Shown: positions 51,403 through 60,482 of the stretch, in pieces
How positions within the stretch are numbered: position 1 is the first letter of the stretch
Layout of the letters: every line of letters begins with the position of its first letter
Assembly: GCA_017524615.1 (NCBI GenBank)
Contig: JAFXVJ010000037.1
Span: 1-64,000 of the forward strand
Direction of reading: 5' to 3'
Origin: Clostridia bacterium
Lineage (GTDB): Bacteria; Bacillota; Clostridia; Christensenellales; Aristaeellaceae
Length of the DNA stretch: 64,000 nucleotides
Program-made: the position numbers and the translations under genes
The notes under the pieces: model-generated
What the model was told of the DNA's origin: nothing
The model's input: the letters and a program-made list of their open reading frames with translations, nothing else
Databases searched by the model: none

Positions 51403-53640
51403 CTACACGCCCATCCGCGCAAATACGTACGCAATCACCGCCACCAGCCCCATCGCCGCCAGGAGCAGGCCAAAGGAAATGGCGTTGGTGAAGGAATTGC
51501 CGTACTGCGGATCCCCCGCTTCCCTGGTGGGCAGCCATTTTTTTGGCAGCATGCCCATCCGGTGCAGTCCCTCCGCCAGGGCTGCGGCCATGCGGTGGAA
51601 GATGCTCCCCTGGCCTGTGCGCTTCAATTCCTGCCGATTGGTGAGAAACAGCTCCCGGCCCAGCAGGATGGCGTGATCCACCAATTCATCAAACAGCCGG
51701 GCCACAGCAACGCAGATGGCGGGCAGCACCTTGCTGAACAGCTTGGATTCAGGCAGCCGGTCCAATGCGGAACCCCCCCCCTGCGCCGCCCGCGGGATCC
51801 ACACGCGGACGAGTTTGCTGTCCGGCAGGCGATCCAGGAAGCGGAAAAGGCCGGTGACCGCGCCGGGGATCCACACCCGGACGAGCCTGCTGTCCGGCAA
51901 ATGATCAAAGAAAGACGCGATGCCGCAGCCCAGCCACGGCAGGAAGCGGCAGAATACCGGGCGATAGAAGAGCGTCTCCAGATCCAGCCACTTGGGCCAG
52001 CGATCCACATACCCTTGCGGGTTTTTATACAGCGCTTTTCGCACAAACAGCAGATACACCGCCGTGCCGATCAGCAGGCTGATGCCGCCGCCCATCAGGT
52101 TTGTCCAGGAAAAGAAAGCCACCTCATGCGCCATGGCCGGACGGTTGAAGAAGGGGGCGCACCGATCCGTCAGCGGCAGCAGCACGCGATTGGGCATCAG
52201 GCCGATGATCAGCAGCGGTACAGCGATCAGGACGAGGGTGACGGCGGAACGGACGGTCATGGGCCGCGCGTTCAGCTTCTCGTACTGCCGCTGCCGTTTG
52301 GCATTCCTGTTTTTTTGCCAGAACAGGCAAATATACAGCTTCAGCATATACGCGGTGGTTAACCCGGCGGCGAACAGAAAAAGCCATTCGCAGGCCCGGT
52401 ACACGGAAAAGCCATTGATTTCCGCCGCCAATTCCACCAGTCCCTCATGGATCATGGTTTTGCTGGTGTAGCCGTTGAAGAGCGGCACGCCGGCCAGGCC
52501 CAATGCGCCGATCAGGAATACCGCATGCAGCAGCGGTTTCCCCCGGCCGTACCCCGTCAGTTCATTCAAATCCAGGGTGTGCGTTTTCATATAAATAGCG
52601 CCCGCGCACAGGAACAGGCACAGCTTGAGCAGGGAATGGTTCACCATGTGCCCCACTGCCCCGGCCGTGGCCAGCGCCCCATGATGGCCCAGCAGCACGG
52701 CGCATGCGAGCCCCACCGTGATATACCCGATCTGGGACAGGGAGGAGCAGGCCAACGTACGCTTCAGGTTCACCGAAAACACACCCAGCACCGCGCCCAG
52801 CGTCATGGTCGTAAGGCCAAATCCCAGCAGCACCTGACCGAACAGCGCATGGCCCTCCATCAGGTTCATGCTGATGGCCACTACTCCGAACAGGCCGGTT
52901 TTCGTCAGCATGCCCGATAAAAGCGCGCTGGCCGGCGCCGGGGCCACGGGATGGGCCTTGGGCAGCCAGATATGCAGCGGCACCATGCCGGCCTTGGCGC
53001 AGTAGCCCACAAGCATCAGGCAGGCGGGCAGGACCAGCCCGGGTTCGTTGGCATGGGCCCGCAGCGCGGAGAAGGACAGATCCCCCGTTTCCTTCCAGCA
53101 CAGGAACATCCCCATCAGCGTCACCATGCCGCATGCGACGGACACGCCCAGATAGGTGGACGCGGCGCGCAGGGCGCCCTTTGTTTCCTCGTGCGCCACC
53201 CAAGGATAGGAGGCGATGGACATGATCTCAAAAAATACAAAGGCTGTATACAAATCATCCGAGAGGAATACGCCCACCGCCCCGCACTCCGTAAGCAGCG
53301 TGAAAAAGGCGTAGCGGCCCAGATGATGTGCGTGACCCGCGAAATACTCCAAAGACAGCTGGCTGGCCATGGCCCACATAAAGCAGGCCAGCAGGGCGTA
53401 CAGCGCCCGGAAAGCGTCCGCGCGGAAGGAGAGCCCCAGACCGCACATCCCAGGCAACGACCAGGCGATTTCATTGCCGCTGTTCCAAATGACCGTGAAA
53501 AGAGAAATGGCCATGGCCGTTTCCAGCAAGGTAAAAAGCCGCAGGGCCGTATCCCGGAATTGAGCCCGGATCCGATCCAGCAGCAGGACGGCCGCCGCCC
53601 CGGCTATGGGAAGCAGCAGCATGCACAGCATCACCGTCAT
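51403..53640 (-). CDS. NuoL/MrpA-like antiporter subunit with C-terminal repeat linker
   Basis: A 745-residue polytopic protein, the last of four antiporter-like subunits. Residues 1-480 form the proton/cation channel fold (FFEIMSIASYPWV, GMVPLHIWLPKAHPVAPAPASALLSGMLTKTG, CSSLSQIGYITVGL). Residues 480-745 extend with two or three more helices, a linker of 24-residue repeats (LPDSxLVRVWIP) and a final helix. Its ATG overlaps the preceding gene stop by four bases. It would conduct H+ or Na+ in the Mrp-like complex. A run of nine Gs lies in the linker. Confidence 0.85.
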   Translation of the reverse strand: MTVMLCMLLLPIAGAAAVLLLDRIRAQFRDTALRLFTLLETAMAISLFTVIWNSGNEIAWSLPGMCGLGLSFRADAFRALYALLACFMWAMASQLSLEYFAGHAHHLGRYAFFTLLTECGAVGVFLSDDLYTAFVFFEIMSIASYPWVAHEETKGALRAASTYLGVSVACGMVTLMGMFLCWKETGDLSFSALRAHANEPGLVLPACLMLVGYCAKAGMVPLHIWLPKAHPVAPAPASALLSGMLTKTGLFGVVAISMNLMEGHALFGQVLLGFGLTTMTLGAVLGVFSVNLKRTLACSSLSQIGYITVGLACAVLLGHHGALATAGAVGHMVNHSLLKLCLFLCAGAIYMKTHTLDLNELTGYGRGKPLLHAVFLIGALGLAGVPLFNGYTSKTMIHEGLVELAAEINGFSVYRACEWLFLFAAGLTTAYMLKLYICLFWQKNRNAKRQRQYEKLNARPMTVRSAVTLVLIAVPLLIIGLMPNRVLLPLTDRCAPFFNRPAMAHEVAFFSWTNLMGGGISLLIGTAVYLLFVRKALYKNPQGYVDRWPKWLDLETLFYRPVFCRFLPWLGCGIASFFDHLPDSRLVRVWIPGAVTGLFRFLDRLPDSKLVRVWIPRAAQGGGSALDRLPESKLFSKVLPAICVAVARLFDELVDHAILLGRELFLTNRQELKRTGQGSIFHRMAAALAEGLHRMGMLPKKWLPTREAGDPQYGNSFTNAISFGLLLAAMGLVAVIAYVFARMGV
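51730..51906 (-). repeat. 72-bp tandem repeat within the antiporter subunit
   Basis: Two near-identical 41-base cores (51794-51834 and 51866-51906) with a 72-bp period and a degenerate third copy (51730-51764) encode LPDSRLVRVWIP, LPDSKLVRVWIP and LPESKLFSKVLP. A C9 homopolymer at 51773-51781 (G9 in the coding strand) interrupts the array. Confidence 0.85.
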
Positions 53641-55106
53641 GCAATCACCCCCTGGGCAAGGCCAGCCAGCATTTCCATAAACCGTCCGGCAAATATGCCA
53701 GCCAGAAGCAGCATCCCGGACAGCGCCACCAGCGTGACCGTCATGCAAACGCCCCCGTCGCGGGGCGCTTTTTCTCCCGGGATGGGCCGGAATTCCATGA
53801 AAAACGCCGGATAGACGATGGTGAAAATGTAGATGGTGGTCAGCACAGCGGCAATCAGCAGCGCCACCGCCCCCGCCACGGCCCACACACCCTGCTGCTC
53901 AAATGCGGCCGTCACCAATGCATATTTGCTCACGAACCCTGGCAGCGGCGGAATGCCCACCAGGGACAGACCCGCCAGCGTAAAACAGCCGAAGGCAAGG
54001 GGCATTTTCCGGCCCAGGCCTTGCATTTGCCTCACCTGCGTGCGGTCGGTCTGCACCAATACGGCCCCGGCGCAGTAAAACAGGATGATTTTCATCAGCC
54101 CGTGAAACACCATATGGGCCATACCCGCCGCCATGCCGCTTTCCGAAAGCAGGCTGAGGCCAAAGAGCATATAGCTCAAATTGCTTACCGTGCTCCAGGC
54201 CAGCCGTTTTTTTACCTGCTGCTCCCGCACGGCCATGACCGCGCCATAGAGGATGGTGGCGGTGCTGAGGATCAGCATCACCGTCTGGGCCCAGGTCCCG
54301 CGGATGCAGGAATTGGGGACCGTATAATACAGCACCCGCGCCACCGCAAACACGCCCGCGTTTACCACAGCCACGGCGTGCAGCAGCGCCGTCACGGGCG
54401 TGGGCGCCACCGACGCCGTGGGCAGCCACCGGCAAAGCGGCAGCACCGCCGCCTTGACCCCGAATCCCAGAAAGCCAAGCAGCACGATCCACACGCACCG
54501 GGGATCCACATAAGAGCTCGGCGTGTATCCGCCGGCCCCGCCCAGACAGAACGTGCCGTCCACTTTCATGAAGGCCGGCACCAGCATCACCGCGGCGAAT
54601 CCCAGCGCGGCGCCGCCGATCAGATAGAGCATATACTGCACCGCCGCCCGGGTGGATTCCCCGTCTTTTCTATGCCACACCAGCGGCACTGTGCACAGCG
54701 TCAGCCATTCATAGAAAATATACAGGGTAAACAGGTTGTTTGCCGCAGACATCAGGATGGCCGCTCCAAACGATACCGTGTACCAGGCAAAAAAGTTCCC
54801 CTCCCGCGCTTCATGCTGCATGTATTCCACCGCGTACAGGGCCGCGAAAGGCCACAGAAGCGCCGCCAGCCCCAAATACACCTTCCCCGCTTGATCCAGG
54901 GCAAGGCGGCAAACGAAACGATCCGACAGCCGGAACAATTCCACCGGATCCATCCGCGGCTGGAACAGGCAATAAAACACCAGCACAGAGGTGAGGCACA
55001 CCGCGGAAACAGCATAGATCATGCGTCCTTTCCGGCGTTGGATCCTCAGAAAAGGCATCGCGCCGCCCAGCACCGTGGGCAGCAGCGCGCACGCAAGCAG
55101 CAGCAT
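53637..55106 (-). CDS. MrpD/NuoM-like antiporter subunit 3
   Basis: A 489-residue, about 14-helix membrane protein. It has YIFYEWLTLCTVPLVWHRK (conserved glutamate on helix 5), GFGVKAAVLPLCRWLPTASVAPTPVTALLHAVAVV and AWSTVSNLSYMLFGL, typical of proton-pumping NuoL/M/N and MrpA/D proteins. The first ATG with a GAGGTGG site is at 55106; a GTG three codons earlier is also possible. It is separated from the previous subunit by about ten bases. Confidence 0.85.
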   Translation of the reverse strand: MLLLACALLPTVLGGAMPFLRIQRRKGRMIYAVSAVCLTSVLVFYCLFQPRMDPVELFRLSDRFVCRLALDQAGKVYLGLAALLWPFAALYAVEYMQHEAREGNFFAWYTVSFGAAILMSAANNLFTLYIFYEWLTLCTVPLVWHRKDGESTRAAVQYMLYLIGGAALGFAAVMLVPAFMKVDGTFCLGGAGGYTPSSYVDPRCVWIVLLGFLGFGVKAAVLPLCRWLPTASVAPTPVTALLHAVAVVNAGVFAVARVLYYTVPNSCIRGTWAQTVMLILSTATILYGAVMAVREQQVKKRLAWSTVSNLSYMLFGLSLLSESGMAAGMAHMVFHGLMKIILFYCAGAVLVQTDRTQVRQMQGLGRKMPLAFGCFTLAGLSLVGIPPLPGFVSKYALVTAAFEQQGVWAVAGAVALLIAAVLTTIYIFTIVYPAFFMEFRPIPGEKAPRDGGVCMTVTLVALSGMLLLAGIFAGRFMEMLAGLAQGVIA

Positions 55107-55116
55107 TCGCTCCACC

Positions 55117-56574
55117 TCACATCAGGGTCCGGGCCAATTGCTCCAGGTATTGAATGATGCCGCCGGAGCAAATGCCCATGCCCACGATCAGCGCCGCATA
55201 GATGCCCATGGGCACCAGCATCCGCCATCCCGCCTCGCACCGGGGACCGATTGTCACGCTTTCGCCGGGGAAGCAGCCCTTAATGACCACCGTCAGCAAA
55301 TAGGCGGCGGTGAGCACTGCGGAAATCAGCAGCACCGTGGGGCCGATCCAGCTGACGCTCATGCCCGTCGCCAGGGCACCCTCCGCCAGGTTCCATTTGC
55401 TGATGAAGCCGCCGGTGGGCGGAATGCCGATCAGGCCCAGGGAAGCCACGGTAAAGAAAGCGTAGGTCCAGGGCATCTGACGGCCCAGGCCTTCCATTTC
55501 TTCCACCCGGGTCTTGCCTGTTTTATGAATGATGCTGCCCGCGCCCATGAACAGCGTGTTTTTCATCAGAGAATGGAACACTACATGCAGCATCGCGCCC
55601 ACAAAGCCCAATTCCGTCAGGGTGAACAGGCCGAACAGCACATATGATACCTGGGACACCGAGGAATAGGCCAGCCGCTTTTTCAGCTTCTTTTCCTTCA
55701 GCGCCAGCAGGGAGCCCATCAGCACCGTCAGCATGCTCAGACTCAGCAGGGTCATCTGTACCCATGTGCCCCGGATCCGATCCGCGCCCACGACGGAAAA
55801 CAGCACGCGCATCACGCCGAGCACGCCCATTTTGGTGATCACGCCGCTGAGCACGGCGCTGGCCGGAGCAGGGGCCACCGGGTGCGCCGTGGGCAGCCAG
55901 CCATGCAGCGGGAACATGCCCGCCTTGACGCCAAAGCCGATCAGCACGGCGAAAAAGATGGCCATGGCCAGGCTTTCCCGCCCCGCCAATTGCTCCGCGG
56001 TCAGGATGCCGGCCGCAAAGTCCCCCGTGCCGCCCACGGAGCCCACAAAGAAAATGCCGATCAGGGCGGCGGAGGCGCCGATCACCGAATACACCAGATA
56101 TTTGATGGCGGCCGCGACAGCCTCCTTGTCCATGTTATGCAGCACCAGCGGCACCGTGAGCAGCGTCATGGCTTCATAGAACATATAGAACGTTACCAGA
56201 TTGCCGCTCATGGACAGTCCGTGCAATACGCCCTGGGTAACGGTATAAAACAGGTAAAACCGTCCTGGATGGGGATCGTGCTCCAGATATTCCGTGGCAT
56301 ACAGCCCCACCCCCGGCCAAATCACCGCAATCAAAAGCAGGTAGACCCGGCTGACACCGTCCACCCGCAGACACAGCGTAAGCATATCGGTCCAGCGGAC
56401 GGAGATTTCCCCCGTTTCCCGCGCCAGGGCGCAGGCGGTTACCAGCCCGGCGCTCAGCAGAATGGTGCCAACCGTTGCGCAGGACAGCGCCTTTCCCCTC
56501 AACCTCGCGCAGCGCCACACAATGGCCAGCGCGATCGGCAGCACAATGGACAGCACCATCAAAGAATTCATCAT
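55117..56574 (-). CDS. MrpD/NuoN-like antiporter subunit 2
   Basis: A 485-residue membrane protein paralogous to its neighbours: VTFYMFYEAMTLLTVPLVLHN, GFGVKAGMFPLHGWLPTAHPVAPAPASAVLSGVITKMG, AYSSVSQVSYVLFGL and PTGGFISKWNLAEGAL. The channel-lining glutamate and lysine are kept. The ATG at 56574 follows ACGGAGGG by eight bases. Part of the ten-gene Mrp-like operon. Confidence 0.87.
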   Translation of the reverse strand: MMNSLMVLSIVLPIALAIVWRCARLRGKALSCATVGTILLSAGLVTACALARETGEISVRWTDMLTLCLRVDGVSRVYLLLIAVIWPGVGLYATEYLEHDPHPGRFYLFYTVTQGVLHGLSMSGNLVTFYMFYEAMTLLTVPLVLHNMDKEAVAAAIKYLVYSVIGASAALIGIFFVGSVGGTGDFAAGILTAEQLAGRESLAMAIFFAVLIGFGVKAGMFPLHGWLPTAHPVAPAPASAVLSGVITKMGVLGVMRVLFSVVGADRIRGTWVQMTLLSLSMLTVLMGSLLALKEKKLKKRLAYSSVSQVSYVLFGLFTLTELGFVGAMLHVVFHSLMKNTLFMGAGSIIHKTGKTRVEEMEGLGRQMPWTYAFFTVASLGLIGIPPTGGFISKWNLAEGALATGMSVSWIGPTVLLISAVLTAAYLLTVVIKGCFPGESVTIGPRCEAGWRMLVPMGIYAALIVGMGICSGGIIQYLEQLARTLM

Positions 56575-56616
56575 GGTTTCACCCTCCGTCGTTCAGAATA
56601 CCATATGCAAAAAGCG

Positions 56617-58116
56617 TTACGCGAACATGGAAATGCCCCGGCGGATCAAATCCATCACCGGATATCCCGCCAGCCCCAGGGCCAGGTTGACGCTCATCAG
56701 GGCGCACATGGCGGCGATAAAAGCGCCGTCATGGGGAAGCCGGCTGATCTTTTGCGGCTGATCAGCGTCGGATCTGTACAGGATCAGCGCTGTACGCAGC
56801 AGATACGCCACATTCAGCGCCGTGCTAACCGCCAGCGTGGCCAGTAGCGCGATCATCCGCCATCCCCCCAGGTCGATGCCCGCCTGGGCCAGATACACCT
56901 TGGATGCAAACCCGCCCAGCGCAGGGATGCCCACCAGCGAACAGGCGCCGACCAGGAATGCCAGCCCGGCTGCCGGGGCCCGAAAGCCTGCGCCCCGGAT
57001 GTCGGCAAAGGAATCTCCGCCGTCAGACGCCGCGCGGAGCTTATTGGCCGACAGAAACAGCATGGTTTTGGCCGCTGAATGAGCCAGGATATGAAACATC
57101 GCCGCAGCCATGCCCGCCTCCGTGCCCAGGGAAATGCCCAGGAAAATGTAACCGATCTGGGACACGGAGGAATGAGCGATCATGCGGCTGAAATGCCGTT
57201 CCCGAATGGCGTTGACAGATCCCAGGATGATGCCGACAACCGCAAAGCCAAACAGCACATCTTCGATCCTGCGGGCAAACACCTGCGCGCCGGAAGCCCT
57301 GAAAAAGATTTTGATGAGCAGAAAAATATAGATTTTCGAAATCACGGAGGACAGCAACGCGCTGGAGGTGGCCGTCGCGCTTGCATAGGCGTTGGGCAGC
57401 CAGGTATGGAAGGGCCACAAAGCGCACTTGAAGCCGATGCCCACCGTCATCAGGATGAAGGACAGGTAAAGCGGCCCCGGATACCTGCCTTCCGCCAGCA
57501 ATGCTTCCACACTTTTTCCCAGCTGCGGAAACAGCAGATGCCCCGTCAGGCCGTACAGCATGGACAGCCCCAGCAAAAACAGGCCGCTTCCCAGCAGATT
57601 CATGATCATGTATCGGGTGGCTGCAAACAGGGTGCGTCCCTTGCCGGTCGCGCTGATCAGAGCGCAGGCGGCAATCGTGGTGATTTCAATGAACACATAG
57701 GCGGTGAACAGGTCGTTGGTGAAGGTCATGGCGGACAGCGCTGCCAACAGCAGGCACAGCATGGCGGCGTACAGGTGCATACGGTTGGGGGCCACATCGC
57801 GCTCCAATTGCGTGCGTCCGCCCAAAATGGCGAAAAACACCACCAGCGAAAAGGCCAGCCCCATCAGCGATTCCAATACGCCCACCCGCAGTTCATTGCC
57901 AAAGGGCGCGCCGATTTCGCCCATGGTGTAAACAAAGCTCTGGCTGTCCCTGACGGTGAAATACAGTAGCGCCGCCATCAGCAGGCAGGCCGCTGCCGAT
58001 AAGCCCGTCATCACCCGGCGAGCTGCCCTCCCATTCAGCACGGAGCAGATCACCGCGCAAATCAGCGGCGCTACGATCAACAGCAGGGGAAGATTCTGCC
58101 ACCATTCCAATCGCAT
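56617..58116 (-). CDS. mrpD: MrpD-like antiporter subunit 1
   Basis: A 499-residue membrane protein starting immediately after mrpC with no gap, the normal MrpC-MrpD order. Markers are DLFTAYVFIEITTIAACALISATGK, GIGFKCALWPFHTWLPNAYASATATSSALLSSVISKIYIFLLIK and AHSSVSQIGYIFLGISLGTE. Of the four antiporter-like subunits it is the closest to true MrpD/MnhD by position and by its YASATATSSALLSS loop. Confidence 0.88.
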   Translation of the reverse strand: MRLEWWQNLPLLLIVAPLICAVICSVLNGRAARRVMTGLSAAACLLMAALLYFTVRDSQSFVYTMGEIGAPFGNELRVGVLESLMGLAFSLVVFFAILGGRTQLERDVAPNRMHLYAAMLCLLLAALSAMTFTNDLFTAYVFIEITTIAACALISATGKGRTLFAATRYMIMNLLGSGLFLLGLSMLYGLTGHLLFPQLGKSVEALLAEGRYPGPLYLSFILMTVGIGFKCALWPFHTWLPNAYASATATSSALLSSVISKIYIFLLIKIFFRASGAQVFARRIEDVLFGFAVVGIILGSVNAIRERHFSRMIAHSSVSQIGYIFLGISLGTEAGMAAAMFHILAHSAAKTMLFLSANKLRAASDGGDSFADIRGAGFRAPAAGLAFLVGACSLVGIPALGGFASKVYLAQAGIDLGGWRMIALLATLAVSTALNVAYLLRTALILYRSDADQPQKISRLPHDGAFIAAMCALMSVNLALGLAGYPVMDLIRRGISMFA

Positions 58117-58491
58117 TTATTTCCCCTCTTTCCGTATCTGCTCGGCAATTTCTTCAATGTCCAGGGTGTGATACCGCTGATACAGGCGCACCGTCAGCCC
58201 CAGCATGATGGCCGTCACGCTGACGGCCACCACAATGCCGGTCAGCACCAGCCCGGCAGGCAGCGGATTGACGTAAGCCCCGGGATCGGTCATATTATCG
58301 GTATAAATGGGGGCCAGACGCGATTCGATATAGCCATATGAGGCCAGGAACAGGTAGATCCCGCTGTCCATCATGGAAAAGCCGATGATTTTCTTGATCA
58401 TGTTCCGGTTCAGCAGCAGCAAGGAAAACCCGATGCCAAACAATGCCATGGCGGTCAATTCATCCAAATGCTCCATCACGCTTTGCAGCAT
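58117..58491 (-). CDS. mrpC: MrpC/NuoK-like antiporter subunit
   Basis: A 124-residue protein with three helices and the MrpC/NuoK pattern GIGFSLLLLNRNMIKKIIGFSMMDSGIYLFLAS, then PLPAGLVLTGIVVAVSVTAIMLGLTVRLY. Its start overlaps the upstream mrpB-like stop by one base (TGATG). A short periplasmic insert near residues 58-75 is typical of MrpC. Confidence 0.9.
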   Translation of the reverse strand: MLQSVMEHLDELTAMALFGIGFSLLLLNRNMIKKIIGFSMMDSGIYLFLASYGYIESRLAPIYTDNMTDPGAYVNPLPAGLVLTGIVVAVSVTAIMLGLTVRLYQRYHTLDIEEIAEQIRKEGK

Positions 58492-59603
58492 CAGAATTCA
58501 CCTCTCCTGAACATGGTATACAGCGCATACATGGTGCACGCTACCACGCCGCCCACCACGATATTCAGCGGCAGCAGCAGGCCGGCGGAAAAAATGCTTC
58601 CGGGCTGCCCGGCAGAAATCCCGTTTTCCAGGTGATTGGCGCCGGTAAAAAAATGGTAGCCCTTCATCAGCGAATAGGACAGCAGGCACACTACGGAAAC
58701 AGCCCGGAATGTTCGATGGGTAAAGAAACGCTCGATCTTTTCGTAGCCAAAGGCGTTCTGATACAGGATCAGGCCCGCCCCCAGCACCGCGCCGCCGGAA
58801 AAACCGCCGCCCGGCGACAGATGGCCGTTGAAAACGATATAGAGACCGAAGACAAAAACGATTGGGGTGAGGATGCGGGCGGCCGATTGCAGGATCACGT
58901 CGTTTTTGGGCTCAAAAAGCTGCTCCATAGCCGCGGAATGCAATCGTTCCTTCTCGTTTTTTTCTCCTTTGATGCTCAGCATCAGCAATACGGCACATAC
59001 GGCGATAAACAGCACGTGAGATTCGCCCAAGGTATCAAATCCGCGGTAATCCAGGATGATGCCGGTCACAATATTGACCGCGCCGGTATCCTTCAAGGTG
59101 TGTTCCACATAATATGCGGACACCTCGCTGTCCACCAGCGTATCGGCGCCGCCAAACTGCGGCATCATCGTCACTACGGCCATCAGCAGCCCAATCACCA
59201 GCAAACAAATGATCACAGACGCCCATCGGTACCACCATTTGCCGTAAAAATCGACAGACCGTGTTCTGTTATCTGCGTTATCCGGTTTGTTTATAGGAGA
59301 ATTTGGTATTATTTTGCCATACTTTGGTGTGTTTACATTAGAATATGGTATGTTATAAGGTGTTTCTGCACCTTTGCCGGCATGCTCGGGGCGCTCATCC
59401 CCCTCGCCGGAAACAGCGCTGCTGTGATCGGGCGCCGCGTCTTCTTCGCTCAGCGTAGCCTCCATTTCCTGCTCCAAGGCTTCATCACCGTTTTCCAGCC
59501 AGTCCATGAGGCGGGAAAAGGCGCTGCTCCGCTTCTTGCCGGAGCCGGTTTCCGTGGAGGACCCGGACGCAGGACTGCGCTTGGCATGTTCTGTTTCGCT
59601 CAC
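58491..59603 (-). CDS. mrpB: MbhE + MrpB (MnhB) fusion subunit with long hydrophilic N-terminus
   Basis: Reading from GTG 59603 gives 370 residues. Residues 1-125 are hydrophilic and Ser/Glu-rich. Residues 125-215 form an MbhE-like part (VNIVTGIILDYRGFDTLGESHVLFI). Residues 240-370 are MnhB (LTPIVFVFGLYIVFNGHLSPGGGFSGGAVLGAGLILY). The GTG has no well-placed ribosome site and the same frame stays open, without any start codon, for 115 codons upstream. The true start is therefore probably earlier, with a frameshift between 59878 and about 59835. A repeat-bearing AT-rich insert lies near residues 75-105. Confidence 0.78.
   Translation of the reverse strand: MSETEHAKRSPASGSSTETGSGKKRSSAFSRLMDWLENGDEALEQEMEATLSEEDAAPDHSSAVSGEGDERPEHAGKGAETPYNIPYSNVNTPKYGKIIPNSPINKPDNADNRTRSVDFYGKWWYRWASVIICLLVIGLLMAVVTMMPQFGGADTLVDSEVSAYYVEHTLKDTGAVNIVTGIILDYRGFDTLGESHVLFIAVCAVLLMLSIKGEKNEKERLHSAAMEQLFEPKNDVILQSAARILTPIVFVFGLYIVFNGHLSPGGGFSGGAVLGAGLILYQNAFGYEKIERFFTHRTFRAVSVVCLLSYSLMKGYHFFTGANHLENGISAGQPGSIFSAGLLLPLNIVVGGVVACTMYALYTMFRRGEF
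59284..59351 (-). repeat. AT-rich 42-bp repeat insert in the mrpB-like gene
   Basis: Two 26-base units (59326-59351 and 59284-59309, 42-bp period) code IPYSNVNTP and IPNSPINKP. The stretch of about 110 bases around them is strikingly AT-rich with ATA and AAT codons rare in the neighbouring genes. Confidence 0.65.
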
Positions 59604-59878
59604 GGAAACGGCTGTTTCCGCCTCTTTTGAAACGACGATAGGACGCGCATTTTTGCCTGGTTGGGCTGAGAGATTTCGCTTCTCAGCCTCGGTGCCCGCC
59701 TGACCTGAGATGTGCTGCTGCGATTGGAGAACGACGGCGGCGTTGGAGGCTTCATCCGCCGGACGGAAAAGGCGATTTGGCTGTTGATTTTGCCCTTGGA
59801 CGGCAGAAGAGACGCTCTTTTTCCCGGTTTCATTCAGCTGAACATGAGCGGCAGGCCGCTTTTCTTTTCGGGTGTCAT
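59604..59878 (-). other. Open in-frame region upstream of the mrpB-like GTG; likely true 5' part of the gene
   Basis: On the minus strand an ATG at 59878 overlaps the DUF4040 stop (ATGA), exactly as other junctions in this operon do. It reads only 14 codons (MTPEKKSGLPLMFS) before a stop. The frame one base away is open from 59948 through the mrpB-like gene with protein-like composition (Gln/Asn/Ala-rich, hydrophilic). The simplest account is one missing or extra base in this stretch. Confidence 0.5.
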
Positions 59879-60171
59879 TCTCCCGGGTTTTCCGCTGACT
59901 TTTCTTTGGCGTTTTCGTCGCGGCTTCCTCCCTTCTTATCGATGGCGTCTATTTTCTTCAGCGCTGCAAACATCAGGATGGAGGAAACCCCCGCCCCCAC
60001 CGACGCCTCGGTAATGGCCAGATCGGGAGAACGAAGCAGGATCCAGATCACCGAAAGAACCAGCCCCTGCGCAGTGAAAATTACCACGGAGGACAGCAGG
60101 TTTTTCGTTAGGCTCACCGCTGCGCCGCAGACGATGACAAACAGAAGCAGGATAACGTTCAGCGCTTCCAT
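59875..60171 (-). CDS. DUF4040 / MbhD-like subunit (MrpA C-terminal part equivalent)
   Basis: A 98-residue protein with three helices: ALNVILLLFVIVCGAAVSLTKNLLSSVVIFTAQGLVLSVIWILL, then the family motif SPDLAITEASVGAGVSSILMFAALKKID. It corresponds to MbhD of membrane-bound hydrogenases and to part of large MrpA. The cytoplasmic tail after residue 75 is charged. The start overlaps mrpG by 13 bases and follows GGAGGCGAAGGA. Confidence 0.9.
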   Translation of the reverse strand: MEALNVILLLFVIVCGAAVSLTKNLLSSVVIFTAQGLVLSVIWILLRSPDLAITEASVGAGVSSILMFAALKKIDAIDKKGGSRDENAKEKSAENPGE

Positions 60172-60482
60172 TCCTTCGCCTCCTTTGAAAAATCATCATC
60201 CGTTTCCCGAATCAGCCGCCCGATCAAATGGCTGCATACCGGGCTGGTGAGCCACAAAAACGCCACCACCAGCAGGATTTTCAGCGTGACGGCGTCAAAA
60301 CCGGTATAGACCACCGCGGCCAGGGCCACCAGCAGCAATCCCAATGTGTCGCCCATGCCCGCCGCATGGATACGGTTCATGGCATAGCGGAACCGGTTTA
60401 CCCCCAGCACCGCCGTCAATTGGATCACCAACCCCGAAAACAGCAGCGCGGCAAAGACGATCAGCCGGAGCGTATCAGGCAT
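60159..60482 (-). CDS. mrpG: MrpG (MnhG/PhaG) antiporter subunit
   Basis: A 107-residue protein with three helices and the MrpG signature GVNRFRYAMNRIHAAGMGDTLGLLLVALA and VAFLWLTSPVCSHLIGRLI. It overlaps mrpF by eight bases and DUF4040 by 13, so all are translationally coupled. Confidence 0.92.
   Translation of the reverse strand: MPDTLRLIVFAALLFSGLVIQLTAVLGVNRFRYAMNRIHAAGMGDTLGLLLVALAAVVYTGFDAVTLKILLVVAFLWLTSPVCSHLIGRLIRETDDDFSKEAKEWKR

Noticed and set aside
59600-59833. A 77-residue minus-strand ORF between DUF4040 and the mrpB-like gene
   Set aside because: Its composition (Arg/Ser/Pro) looks random, whereas the neighbouring frame is protein-like and continuous with the mrpB-like gene.
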